Positions 23,696 through 33,368 are shown, counted from the stretch's first letter. The stretch is 64,000 bases of DNA from an uncultured Paracoccaceae bacterium (GCA_947503765.1 CANNFA010000004.1:310001-374000), one strand, 5' to 3'. The notes: generated by a model from the sequence alone, not told the origin. Translations and numbers: made by a program.

Positions 23696-23959
23696 ATGGA
23701 GGCAATCATGGACATGACGGACACGACCGGCGCGAAGGACGCGGATGGTTTGCCGGTGGTGGATGCGTTCGAACCCGGGCGCGACGTGATCGTCGTGGAA
23801 CTCGGCACCGCGGCCAACGCTGATCCCGACATCACGATGCGCCGCGAGCCGGATTGCGATGTGCTGTCGCTCGACGGGGTCGATGTCGCCCGCATTCACG
23901 CAGCCGCCGGCGCGGCGCCGGGCGCGGACGATGTGCGGTTGGTCTTTGCCGCCGAATGA
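23696..23959 (+). CDS. 87-aa hypothetical protein resembling the terminal domain of the adjacent RTX protein
   Basis: VVDAFEPGRDVIVVELGTAANADPDITMRREPDCDVLSLDGVDVARIHAAAGA aligns by eye with the C-terminus of the ORF at 24090-25751. Confidence 0.55.
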   Translation: MEAIMDMTDTTGAKDADGLPVVDAFEPGRDVIVVELGTAANADPDITMRREPDCDVLSLDGVDVARIHAAAGAAPGADDVRLVFAAE

Positions 23960-24089
23960 CAGGCCGCCCATGGTTAACCGCCGGCCAGCAGGGCCCCGCG
24001 CGGTTCATCTAAAATTGTAGCTTGTTTGCCCGCCCCCGGCCCCCGCCCCGATGCTATGCTCGATGCGGGGTACGAGTGGAGGTGGTGCA

Positions 24090-25751
24090 ATGCTGGCTGC
24101 ATTGTTGCTGTTGGGGGTGTTGCCGTTCGCGGCCATGCCGTTCTTCGAGGGTGGAACGCTGGCGGATGGGCCGGAACGGCCTGCCGATGACGACGGGCCG
24201 GGCGATCCTGCGGATACCGGCGGGCCGGGTGATCTGCTGGACGACGTCGCGGAGCCGGCGCAGGAAGATGACGCACCAGAAGGGGAAAGCTACCAATTCG
24301 CCGCCGACGCCCAGGAGGCCACGCTGTACGCGTTCGAGCCGGGGCTGGACAGCGTGGATATCGACCTGACCGGCGCCGCGGGGGACATCACCTATGATAT
24401 GGCGCAAGGCGCGGAAGGTGCGGTGCTGTCGATCGCATTGGGCGGCGATGGCGTACTGACACTGCATTTCGAGGGTCTGACAGAGGTACCGTCAGGAGAC
24501 ATCGCGTTGACCCTGACCGACGACGACACGGACGAGCCGTTCACGCTGGCCCTGAGCGATGCCGCGCTGCTGCTGGACGAGCCGCTCGAGGGTGTTCTGG
24601 ACCCCGTCGATCCCGAGGAGCCGGGCGAGCCCGGTCCGGTCGACCCCGTCCCGGCGCTGGAACCGGTGGATCCCGAAGAACCGGACGAGCCTGGCCCCGT
24701 CACCGACGATCCGGTGCTCGACCCGGTGGATCCCGATGACAGCTTCGGTCCCGAAGGCGACCTGACCCTGCACGAATTGCTGCTGCGCGACGGCGCCGGA
24801 CTGCACGGACTTGGCGCGGCGCTTGGTACGGCGGCCTCGGCCGGCGTGGTCGACACGGTGCTGACCGGCGGCGACGACAGCCTTGCCGTGCCGCAGGCGG
24901 GCGCGAATAATGCCGGCGGCGCGACCCTGACAATGTCCGAGGGAACGCCGGTTCTGGACGGCGGCGGCGCGATCCAGGTGGTCGATGCCGGTGCCGGGGA
25001 CGACATCGTGACCACAACCGGCGGTGCCGCCTACGTCTTTGGCGGTGCCGGCAACGATACGCTGAGCGCGGCGGAGGGCGGTGTCGCGCTTTATGGTGGC
25101 GGCGGTCAGGACGTGCTCGACGCGACCGCGGCAGAGGGTGCCGTGTTTCTCGATGGCGGCGGGGGGGACGATGCCCTGACCGGCGGCGCCGGGAATGACG
25201 TGCTGGAGGGCGGCGAACACCTGCCGGGCATGACCGGCGATGACACGATCGCGGGCGGCGCCGGCGACGACACGATACGCGGCGGGCTGGGGGCCGACAC
25301 CCTGGCGGGCGGTGCCGGCAACGACGTGATCGACCATCTGGGACTGGCCGAGGAAAACGAGATCGCCGAGCACCGCGCATTCGCCTGGCATGACGACGAC
25401 GGCGAGCGTGACGTTCTGTCGGGCGGCGCTGGCGACGATACGCTGATCGCCGGTGACGGCGACCAGGCTTCCGGCGGCGCCGCCAGCGATCTGTTCCATC
25501 TCTATCATGCGGGCGGCAACCCTGTGGTTATCCTTGACTTTGCGGTGGGCGAGGATTTCCTGCGGGTGACGCTTGAGCCCGTGGCCGGCGACGGCGACCT
25601 GCCCGAAATGGAGGTCCGGCCCAGCGCCGACGGGCAGGATGCCGAAGTGCGCGTCGACGGCGACTTGGTGGCGATCCTGCGCGGCGCGCCCGGGGCGAGC
25701 GTTTCGGATGTTTATGCCGAGATCGCGCAGGACGTGTTCCCGGCCGGGTAA
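24090..25751 (+). CDS. RTX-type calcium-binding repeat protein
   Basis: Multiple GGxGxDxL/I nonapeptides (GGAGNDTLSAAEGG, GGAGNDVLEGG, GGAGDDTIRGGLGADTLAGGAGNDVI); hydrophobic N-terminus; Pro/Glu/Asp-rich linker. Confidence 0.88.
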   Translation: MLAALLLLGVLPFAAMPFFEGGTLADGPERPADDDGPGDPADTGGPGDLLDDVAEPAQEDDAPEGESYQFAADAQEATLYAFEPGLDSVDIDLTGAAGDITYDMAQGAEGAVLSIALGGDGVLTLHFEGLTEVPSGDIALTLTDDDTDEPFTLALSDAALLLDEPLEGVLDPVDPEEPGEPGPVDPVPALEPVDPEEPDEPGPVTDDPVLDPVDPDDSFGPEGDLTLHELLLRDGAGLHGLGAALGTAASAGVVDTVLTGGDDSLAVPQAGANNAGGATLTMSEGTPVLDGGGAIQVVDAGAGDDIVTTTGGAAYVFGGAGNDTLSAAEGGVALYGGGGQDVLDATAAEGAVFLDGGGGDDALTGGAGNDVLEGGEHLPGMTGDDTIAGGAGDDTIRGGLGADTLAGGAGNDVIDHLGLAEENEIAEHRAFAWHDDDGERDVLSGGAGDDTLIAGDGDQASGGAASDLFHLYHAGGNPVVILDFAVGEDFLRVTLEPVAGDGDLPEMEVRPSADGQDAEVRVDGDLVAILRGAPGASVSDVYAEIAQDVFPAG

Positions 25752-25870
25752 CACGCCCCCGCCATATCGGGGGTCGTTGCACGACCCATTGCCGGGGGCC
25801 GTGTATGGGCGAGATTGGCGCAATCGGGATTGTTCAGTGGCCAAATTCGCTTGTCGCCACAACGGTGCGG

Positions 25871-26485
25871 CTATGCCCCGCCCGCCACGATGCCGCGCCG
25901 ATAAAGGTCGAAGACGCGGGGCGCGTCCGAGGCGATGTTGCACATGTCGCCGGCGATCAGCGATTGCATCACCAGCCCCTGGATCATGCCGATGAATAGC
26001 GTCCCGGCCGCACCCGCATCGAGGTCTTCGCGCAGCTCGCCGCGCGCCATGCCATCGGCGATCAGCGCATTCAGACGCGCCGCGTATTTCGTCAGCATGG
26101 CCTGTGCGAGGCGTTTTGCGGGGGTTTCCTTCGCGGCCTGAAGCTCGCCGAACAGCATCCGGGGCACGCCGGGATGTTCGGCGACAAACGCGATGTGCGC
26201 CATGAACATGGCCTGCATCGCCTCCAGCGGTGAATCGATGCCGGCCGCCGCCTTTTCGACCCGGGTCATCAGGCGGTCGGCCACCCAGGACATCACCGCC
26301 TTCCAGATCGCTTCCTTGTTCGGAAAATGCCGGAACAGCGCGCCCTGGGTCAGGTTCATGTGCTTGGCAATGGCCGCGGTGGTGATGGTGTCGGGGTTCA
26401 TCGTTCCGGCAAGGTCGATCACCGCCTCGACCGTGACGTTGCGCCGTTCCTCGGCGGGCAGATTGCGGGGGCGTGGGGCGTTCAT
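25871..26485 (-). CDS. TetR/AcrR-family transcriptional regulator
   Basis: N-terminal HTH: ITTAAIAKHMNLTQGALFRHFPNKEAIWKAV. Confidence 0.93.
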   Translation of the reverse strand: MNAPRPRNLPAEERRNVTVEAVIDLAGTMNPDTITTAAIAKHMNLTQGALFRHFPNKEAIWKAVMSWVADRLMTRVEKAAAGIDSPLEAMQAMFMAHIAFVAEHPGVPRMLFGELQAAKETPAKRLAQAMLTKYAARLNALIADGMARGELREDLDAGAAGTLFIGMIQGLVMQSLIAGDMCNIASDAPRVFDLYRRGIVAGGA

Positions 26486-26892
26486 CGGACTTCCTTGTAT
26501 CGCCAGACCGCGAATGTAAGCCATCCCATGGAAAACACCATGGAGACGCCGCCGAGGATGACGAATAGCGGCGGCACGCCCAGCACGACTTCGGCGAGGA
26601 TGCCGAGCGGCATCAGCATCCCGGCCAGCGCGAGGCCGGCGGTCCAGCGGGTGGCCGTGCGCGGCAGTGGCAGGTGCAGCAGGACGAGGCCGACCGCGAT
26701 GTTGATCAGCGCGAACAGGTTGCCGTGAACATGGGCGAGGCGGGATTCGAAATGCGTGCCGACCCCGTAATCCGCGATCCACTGTTCCTTGCCGGGCGCG
26801 AAATCGCGCAGGTAGATCAGCGCGAACCCGTACAGCATGAACAGCGTCAGGAACAGGAACCCCGCCGCGATGTTGCCTTTGCCGGTAAGCAT
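26482..26892 (-). CDS. Small integral membrane protein, co-transcribed with TetR
   Basis: About 4 TM segments; stop overlaps TetR start (26482/26485). Confidence 0.65.
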   Translation of the reverse strand: MLTGKGNIAAGFLFLTLFMLYGFALIYLRDFAPGKEQWIADYGVGTHFESRLAHVHGNLFALINIAVGLVLLHLPLPRTATRWTAGLALAGMLMPLGILAEVVLGVPPLFVILGGVSMVFSMGWLTFAVWRYKEVR

Positions 26893-26972
26893 GGAAATCC
26901 CCCCGTGCCGTGCAGATGAAAACATGAGTGCCTGTGCTGCCAAGGCCGATCATATCATGAGTTGATTTAAAG

Positions 26973-26991
26973 TAGTAATCAATTACTATCT
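26973..26991 (+). promoter_or_regulatory. Predicted TetR-type operator overlapping a promoter
   Basis: TAGTAAT-CA-ATTACTA, 7-bp perfect inverted arms; TTGATT-N16-TACTAT promoter-like hexamers overlap it. Confidence 0.6.
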
Positions 26992-27045
26992 GACTGCGAT
27001 CCGGGCAGCATGATGTTCCGGGCGCCGGAAAGAGGAAGGCGGCGG

Positions 27046-27453
27046 ATGGAAAGCAGACGTTGGGGATTTGTGGTCGCGGCGGGCGTGGCCGTCCTGTTCG
27101 GTTTTCTGACCGTGGTGTCGGGCGGGCGCGCGCTGTTCGGCGGAGCAGAGGCGCAGGCCGCGGTGGGCGATGCGGTGCCGTTTGTGTTGTGGTTCAACTT
27201 CCTTGCCGGATTTGCCTATGTGGCGGCCGGGATCGGGTTGTTCCTGCGGCGGCACTGGTCGGTGCCCCTGTCGGTTGCGATCCTTGCCGCGACTATCCTC
27301 GTGATGCTGGCCTTCGGCGTTCACGTGATGCGCGGCGGCGCCTACGAGATGCGCACCGTCGGCGCGATGATCCTGCGGGCCGCCGTCTGGGCCGGCATTT
27401 CCTGGGTTGCCTGGCGCGCGCTTGGCGGGCCGGTGGCGCCGCGCCGCCGCTGA
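27046..27453 (+). CDS. Small integral membrane protein
   Basis: About 4 TM helices; RBS-like GAGGAAGG upstream of ATG 27046 (longer ORF from 27010). Confidence 0.65.
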   Translation: MESRRWGFVVAAGVAVLFGFLTVVSGGRALFGGAEAQAAVGDAVPFVLWFNFLAGFAYVAAGIGLFLRRHWSVPLSVAILAATILVMLAFGVHVMRGGAYEMRTVGAMILRAAVWAGISWVAWRALGGPVAPRRR

Positions 27454-27459
27454 CCGGCG

Positions 27460-30400
27460 TCAGGCCGCGGTGGCAGGCTCGGGCGCGTCCCGGCCCGCTC
27501 GTGCAAGGCCCAGATCGCCAAGGATGGCGTAGAAGGCGGGCATCACCACCAGCACCAGAACCGTTGCCACGAACAGGCCGAACACGACCGAGATCACCAG
27601 CGGCTTGAGGGTCTGCGCCTGGGTGCTGCCCTCCAGCAGCAGCGGGATCAGGCCCATCATCGTGGTGGACACCGACATCAGGATCGGGCGGAACCGTTCG
27701 CGGCTGGCCTGCCCGGCGGCGCGGGCGAGATCCATGCCCTCGGCCGCGCGGCGCTTGATCACCTGCACCAGAAGGATGGCGTTGTTCACCACGATCCCGG
27801 CAAGCGAGGCTGCCCCGATCAGCGATGGCATCGAGATGTTATAGCCCATGATCATGTGGCCCAGCACGACGCCGATAAAGGCAAGCGGGATCGACAGCAT
27901 CACGATGATCGGCTCGACATAGCTGCGGAACTGGAACGACAGGACGACATAGACGCCGACCAGCCCGATCAGGAAACCGCGCAGGATCGAGGCGACGGTT
28001 TCCGCCGAATTGGCGCTTTGGCCGCCGATCTCGAAGGACAGGCCGGGCGTGGCAGCGGCCAGATCGGGAAGGAACCCGTCGGCCAGCTCGGCGACGATGG
28101 CGTCGGCATTGCCGATCCTTGTGTCCACGTCGGCCTGCACCGTCACCGTGCGCCGCCCGTCCACATGGGTGATGCCGGACCAGCCGCGCGCCTCGTCAAG
28201 CCGCGCGACGGTCGAAAACGGCACCGCGGTGCCGTTCGGCAAGGTGATGGTGAAATCCTTCAGGTCGCTCCGCGAATCGCGGTCGGCGGCGGATTGCTCC
28301 AGCTCGATCTCGTGGGCGATGTCGCCGGTCTGCACGGTCGAGATGACACGCCCCAGGAATGCCGCGCCGATCTGGTCGGCCACATCCCGCGCGGTCAGGC
28401 CCAGCGAAGTCGCGTGCGGGGCAAGGTGCAGTTGCAGCTCGGGCTTGCCGGGGCGCAAATCGTGGGTGGCGTTGAACACGCCGGCATAGGTCTGCGTTTC
28501 GATCAGCAGCGCATCGGCGGCGGTCGCCAGCACGTCGAGATCCGGCGCGAGCAGGCGGATTTCCACCGCAATGCCCTGCGGCCCGATGCTGGGCTCGGTC
28601 AGCAGGATCGCCAGCGCGCCGGGCACTGCCCCGATTTCCTTGCGCCAGGTCGCGACGATTTCGTCCAGCTTGACCGTGCGGATTTCCGCGCCCAGCAGAT
28701 CGGCGCTGACGGTGGCGACATGCGGGCCGGATTCGCCCGCCGTGGCGTTGTGGTTGAACCGCAGCTGCACGCTTTTCACCAGCGCCGCGCCGTCCGGCTG
28801 ATCGGGGGTGAAGGCGGCATCGAGGCGGGCAAGCGCCGCGGTCACCCGGTCGGCCACCTCGGCCGTGCGCTCCAGCGGGGTGCCCTGCGGCATCAGGATG
28901 CGCGCTTCCAGCACGTCGCCGTCGATCGCCGGAATCGCCTCGCGCTTGACATAGCCGCCGCCGAGCAGCCCGACAGTGACGATCAGCGCGGCGATGGTTC
29001 CGCCGGTGACGAGGTAGCGCCAGGAGATCGCCAGATCCGCCATCCGGCCGATGACCTTCTCGCGGAAGCCGTCGAACCGCCGGTCGAACCCGGCGCGGAA
29101 CCGCGACGGCGGCTTTTCCGCGCCTTTCAGCCCGTGGCTCAGGTGATGCGGCAAGACCCAGAACGCCTCTATCAGGCTGGCGGCCAGCGCGGCGATCAGC
29201 ACCAGCGGCACGACTTCGAGCACCGCGCCCAACTCGCCCGCGAGGAAAGCGAGCGGGCCGAAGACCGCGATGGTCGTCGCAAACGAGGACAACACGCCCG
29301 GCATCACCGCCAGCGTGCCGTTCACGGCGGCCTCCATCCGCGTGGCGCCGCGTGCGGACGCCTCGGCGATCGAATCGGTAATGACGATGGAATCGTCCAT
29401 CACGATCCCGATCGCCATCAGCAGCGCGACCAGCGTCATCATGTTCAGCGACAGGCCCAGCAGCGCCATGCCAATGAAGGCGCCAAGAAACGCGACCGGC
29501 AGGCCCATCGCCGCCCAGATGGCAAAGCCGGGCCGGAAGAACAGGCTCATCACCGCGATGACCAGGATCAGCCCGATCGCGCCGTTCTCGACCAGCATCA
29601 GCAGCCGGTCGCGCACGATGCTGGTCATGTCCTTGATGATCTCAAGCCGAAGACTGTCCGGCAGCGCCGCGCGTTCCGCCGCCACCAGTTCCTCCACGTC
29701 GTCGAATACCCGCAGCGCATCGGCGTCCAGCGCCTTGTCGACCTGCAGGAAAACGGCCCGCTGGCCGTCAAGGAACGCGCGTTCCTCGTCGGGCGAATAG
29801 CCTTCGGTGATGGTCGCGATCTGCCCGAGGGTCAGCTCCGCGCCGTTCGGATCGGACAGGATGACAAGCCCGGCCAGCCCGGCGGCACTGCGGCGCTCGT
29901 CGCTGAAGCGCAGGCTGATCTCCTGGGCGCCGGTCTCGAGACTGCCCAGCGGGCGGTCCACGCTTTGCGCGTCGATCTTCGCGGCCAACGCCGAGACGGT
30001 CAGCCCGTGCTGTTCCATGATCGCGCGGGGCACGGTGATGCGGAACTGCCGGACCCCGAAGCCGGACATCGTGACCTTGGACACGTCCGGCAGCGCCGAC
30101 AGCTTGTCCTGCAATTCCGCGGCGTAGCGTTCCAGATGCGCCGGAGAGATGTCGCCGGCCACCGCCACCGAGGTGACGGGATCGGTGCGGTGCAGCTCGC
30201 GCACGATGGCCGGATCGGCGCCGGAGGGGAAATCGTCGACGGCGGTGATCTCGGTGCGAAGGTCGTTGACGAAGCGGGCGGAACTGCCGCCCGGCCCCAT
30301 GGTGGCGACCGCACGGGCAATGTTGCCCTGCGCGGTGCAGGTCAACTCGTCCAGCCCCTCGACGCTTTCGACCGCGTCCCAGATGCGCCGGCAGATCGCA

Positions 30401-30576
30401 TCCTCGACCTGCTCGGCGGTGGCGCCGCGATAGGCGACGCTGATCTGCGCCTCGACCGGGCGGAAATCGGGAAATGTCTCGCGCTTGAGGGTCGGGGCGG
30501 CCATCACGCCGGCGGCAAGGATCAGCACCAGCAGCAGGTTGGCGGCAGTGGGATGCCCTGCGAACCAGCGGATCAT
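27460..30576 (-). CDS. RND efflux transporter permease (AcrB-like)
   Basis: 1038 aa, GIVMDDSIVITDSI, SSFATTIAVFGPLAFL, GIVVNNAILLVQVIKR RND motifs. Confidence 0.95.
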   Translation of the reverse strand: MIRWFAGHPTAANLLLVLILAAGVMAAPTLKRETFPDFRPVEAQISVAYRGATAEQVEDAICRRIWDAVESVEGLDELTCTAQGNIARAVATMGPGGSSARFVNDLRTEITAVDDFPSGADPAIVRELHRTDPVTSVAVAGDISPAHLERYAAELQDKLSALPDVSKVTMSGFGVRQFRITVPRAIMEQHGLTVSALAAKIDAQSVDRPLGSLETGAQEISLRFSDERRSAAGLAGLVILSDPNGAELTLGQIATITEGYSPDEERAFLDGQRAVFLQVDKALDADALRVFDDVEELVAAERAALPDSLRLEIIKDMTSIVRDRLLMLVENGAIGLILVIAVMSLFFRPGFAIWAAMGLPVAFLGAFIGMALLGLSLNMMTLVALLMAIGIVMDDSIVITDSIAEASARGATRMEAAVNGTLAVMPGVLSSFATTIAVFGPLAFLAGELGAVLEVVPLVLIAALAASLIEAFWVLPHHLSHGLKGAEKPPSRFRAGFDRRFDGFREKVIGRMADLAISWRYLVTGGTIAALIVTVGLLGGGYVKREAIPAIDGDVLEARILMPQGTPLERTAEVADRVTAALARLDAAFTPDQPDGAALVKSVQLRFNHNATAGESGPHVATVSADLLGAEIRTVKLDEIVATWRKEIGAVPGALAILLTEPSIGPQGIAVEIRLLAPDLDVLATAADALLIETQTYAGVFNATHDLRPGKPELQLHLAPHATSLGLTARDVADQIGAAFLGRVISTVQTGDIAHEIELEQSAADRDSRSDLKDFTITLPNGTAVPFSTVARLDEARGWSGITHVDGRRTVTVQADVDTRIGNADAIVAELADGFLPDLAAATPGLSFEIGGQSANSAETVASILRGFLIGLVGVYVVLSFQFRSYVEPIIVMLSIPLAFIGVVLGHMIMGYNISMPSLIGAASLAGIVVNNAILLVQVIKRRAAEGMDLARAAGQASRERFRPILMSVSTTMMGLIPLLLEGSTQAQTLKPLVISVVFGLFVATVLVLVVMPAFYAILGDLGLARAGRDAPEPATAA

Positions 30577-31877
30577 TCGGCGGCCCCGGCGGGGATCACG
30601 GCCATGCCCGGAATCGCCGGCATCAGGTCATCGAGGATCACCTCCTCGCCCGGCGCGATACCGCCGTCGATCACGGCGCGGTCGGCCTGCCACCATGCGA
30701 CGCTTACATCGCGCAGGGCAAGGCGGCCATCCTCGCCGCGCAGGTAGACGTGGCGGCCCTCGTGGATCGCGCTGGCCGGCAGCGTGACCTCGCGGGACAG
30801 TTCGGGACCGGTCAGCACCAGTTCGACATACATGTTCGGCACCAGCGGCAACCGGACCGGCGGCGTTGCGCCGGCATAGGGGTTTTCGACGATGACGATG
30901 GCGGGGACCGACCGGGTCTGCGGGTCGAGCGCGCTTTCCACCCGCACCAGCTTTCCGGTCCAGGTCTGCGATATGTCGGTCACCAGCCGCACTTCGACAT
31001 CGACCTTGTCGAAGTGCTCCAGCGCATGCGCGGGCGAGGCGGCATCCCGCGCGCCGGCCTCGCCCATGAGACGCAGGAACGATTGCAGCGGGATCTGCGC
31101 GGTGATCTCGGCCCGGCCGATATCGTCAGCGGTCACCAGCTTCTGCCCCGTGCCGACGAACTGGTGCCGTTCGACATGCACGGCCGCGATGCGAAGGTCG
31201 AACGGTACGATGATGTCGGTCTTGTCCAGATCGCGCCGCGCCCGTTCAAGCACCGCCTGGATGCGGGCCTTCTGCGCATCCAGCCGGATTCGGCGGCTGG
31301 GGAACAGGCCCAGGGCATTGCGCAGCTCTTCGACACCGCGCTGCACCTGAAGGGTCGCGCGTTCCTGGCTGTCGAGCGCCGATTGCGCGGCGATCCCGCG
31401 TTCGACCAGATCGCGGATCCGCGCCAGTTCGGTTTCGGCCAGGTCCAGCCGGTTCTGTTCAAGCGACAAAAGCCGGTCGGTATTGGCCTTGTCCACCTCA
31501 AGCTGCGCCACGTCCGCCTCGAGCGCGGCAAGATCCGCCTCGGCCTGCGCCACGGCCAGCTCATAGGCGGTCGGGTCGATCTGCAGGACCTTGGTGCCGG
31601 CGGCGATGACGTTGCCGGTGTCCAGATCGGGGTGGCGCCAGACGATGGTGCCGGCGATCTCGGAAACCGCTTCCCAGCTGCGCGCGGCGCGCACGTTGCC
31701 ATAGCCGCGCACGATCATCCGCACCGGCGCCGTTTCGGCCATGAGAGTCCGCGCGACGACGCTGCGCTCGGTCTCGTCCACCCGGCCGGGCGGCTCGGAT
31801 TGCGAGATCAGCCAGGCTGCCACGCCGACCCCCAATGCAAGGGGCGGGAGCAGGCGCAATACGCGGGCACGTTTCAC
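30573..31877 (-). CDS. RND efflux periplasmic adaptor (membrane fusion protein)
   Basis: Biotinyl-lipoyl-like and coiled-coil hairpin regions; overlaps permease start; probable GTG start. Confidence 0.92.
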   Translation of the reverse strand: MKRARVLRLLPPLALGVGVAAWLISQSEPPGRVDETERSVVARTLMAETAPVRMIVRGYGNVRAARSWEAVSEIAGTIVWRHPDLDTGNVIAAGTKVLQIDPTAYELAVAQAEADLAALEADVAQLEVDKANTDRLLSLEQNRLDLAETELARIRDLVERGIAAQSALDSQERATLQVQRGVEELRNALGLFPSRRIRLDAQKARIQAVLERARRDLDKTDIIVPFDLRIAAVHVERHQFVGTGQKLVTADDIGRAEITAQIPLQSFLRLMGEAGARDAASPAHALEHFDKVDVEVRLVTDISQTWTGKLVRVESALDPQTRSVPAIVIVENPYAGATPPVRLPLVPNMYVELVLTGPELSREVTLPASAIHEGRHVYLRGEDGRLALRDVSVAWWQADRAVIDGGIAPGEEVILDDLMPAIPGMAVIPAGAAE

Positions 31878-31977
31878 TTCCGGCCTCCTTCTTCGCGCGG
31901 TCCGCGCCGCTTCGGCGCCGGTCTGACATCGGATCCCGGACCGGCATGGCGGTCATTGGTGCCGCGGCTGGTCCAGA

Positions 31978-31996
31978 AGATAGTAAACGGTCACTA
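31978..31996 (-). promoter_or_regulatory. Predicted TetR-type operator upstream of RND operon
   Basis: On - strand TAGTGACCGTTTACTATCT, near-identical in layout to TAGTAATCAATTACTATCT at 26973. Confidence 0.55.
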
Positions 31997-32078
31997 CCAT
32001 ATTCGCGGCGGGCCGCAACACTTGTTGTGGCGCGGGCCGCCTTCGAACCTTATCACGCATCCGCCTCTGGCGCGCCCG

Positions 32079-33368
32079 CTACGCCCCGACCAGTCCGCCA
32101 TACATCGCCGCCACGGCGTCGCCCTCGAACGCGGCGTCGTCCATGCGCAGCACCTCGCCCCTGGCGACATCGCGGGTCAGCGCGACACCGTGGGCAAGGC
32201 CGATCGGCAGGGCGTTCCGTGCGGCCGACAGGGGCAGCGCCTTGCCCCAGACGGTGTAGCCGCCTTCGCCGTCCAGAACCTCGCCCGCCTTCAGATCACG
32301 CTTGGCGACCGCGGCGACGGTGCCGCGCATCTCGCGTGCGCGGCCGGTGGACTCGCGGCGCAAGGCCGCGCTGAGGACCGATACCGACAGTTCCAGCCCG
32401 ATCAGGTGGAACGGCTTGTACATCGACGCGAACCGGCCGGTCGCGTCGGTCGGCAGGCCGTATTGCGCGAAACAGGCGGCGGCATAATCGTTCGGCGCCT
32501 CGATCACGACATAGACGCCCCAGCGCAGATCGCGGAACACCGGGCGACCGTCGCGTTCCAGCGACGAGACGGTTTCGGCGATGCCGCGCCCCTCCAACTG
32601 GCCGCCCACCTCGCGCGGGCGCAGCACATGCGCCAGATCGTCGACGCCGCAGGGCGGAAAGGCCAACCCGGCGCTCGGCACGTTCAGGCCGCAGGCATTG
32701 GCGATGGCGACCATCTCTATCGCGCTTTTCGTGCCGTCGAGGAACGAGTTGAACATCTGCGGGTTCATGCCGGCGCGCGCCGCCTCTTCGGCGGTCAGCC
32801 CGTAATGCGCCCACACGTCGTCCGGGGTCACGTCGTGATAGCCGGGCAGGTACTTGGTGCCCTTGCCGGCTGCGGCGACCTCGAAGCCGGTGGCGCGGGC
32901 CCAGTCGACCATCTCGGCGACCAGCGCGGGCTGATCGCCGTAGGCCATCGAATAGACGACGCCTGCCGCCTCGGCCTCGGCCGCCAGCACGGGGCCGACC
33001 AGCACGTCGGCCTCGACATTGACCATGACGACATGCTTTCCGGCGGCAATCGCGGCGCGCGCATGGACGATCCCGGCGCGCGGGTTGCCCGTCGCCTCGA
33101 TCACCACGTCCACGTCATCGCGCGCGGCCAGCGCCGCGCCGTCCTCGACAAAGGCGGTGGCGGCGATGCGCGCATCGTCCCAGCCGGTCGCGCGGCAGGC
33201 GGTGCGGGCGCGGTCCGGGTCCAGATCGGCAATCGCCGTCACATGCAGCCCGCGGATCGTCGGCACCTGGCTGAGGAACATCGAGCCGAACTTGCCCGCG
33301 CCGATCAGGCCCGCGCGCACCGGCTGTCCGCGCTCTTCGGCCTCGGCCGCCAGTCTTGCAAGGTTCAT
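32079..33368 (-). CDS. NAD(P)-binding (Gfo/Idh/homoserine-dehydrogenase-like) oxidoreductase with C-terminal SAF-like domain
   Basis: RAGLIGAGKFGSMFLSQ Rossmann motif; C-terminal AVAKRDLKAGEVLDGEGGYTVWGK...LTRDVARGEVLRMDD SAF-like. Confidence 0.8.
   Translation of the reverse strand: MNLARLAAEAEERGQPVRAGLIGAGKFGSMFLSQVPTIRGLHVTAIADLDPDRARTACRATGWDDARIAATAFVEDGAALAARDDVDVVIEATGNPRAGIVHARAAIAAGKHVVMVNVEADVLVGPVLAAEAEAAGVVYSMAYGDQPALVAEMVDWARATGFEVAAAGKGTKYLPGYHDVTPDDVWAHYGLTAEEAARAGMNPQMFNSFLDGTKSAIEMVAIANACGLNVPSAGLAFPPCGVDDLAHVLRPREVGGQLEGRGIAETVSSLERDGRPVFRDLRWGVYVVIEAPNDYAAACFAQYGLPTDATGRFASMYKPFHLIGLELSVSVLSAALRRESTGRAREMRGTVAAVAKRDLKAGEVLDGEGGYTVWGKALPLSAARNALPIGLAHGVALTRDVARGEVLRMDDAAFEGDAVAAMYGGLVGA

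Noticed and set aside
27856-30747. 963-aa + strand ORF antisense to the RND permease
   Set aside because: High-GC antisense shadow frame; composition (RDQ/HRQ-rich) typical of a reverse-frame translation.
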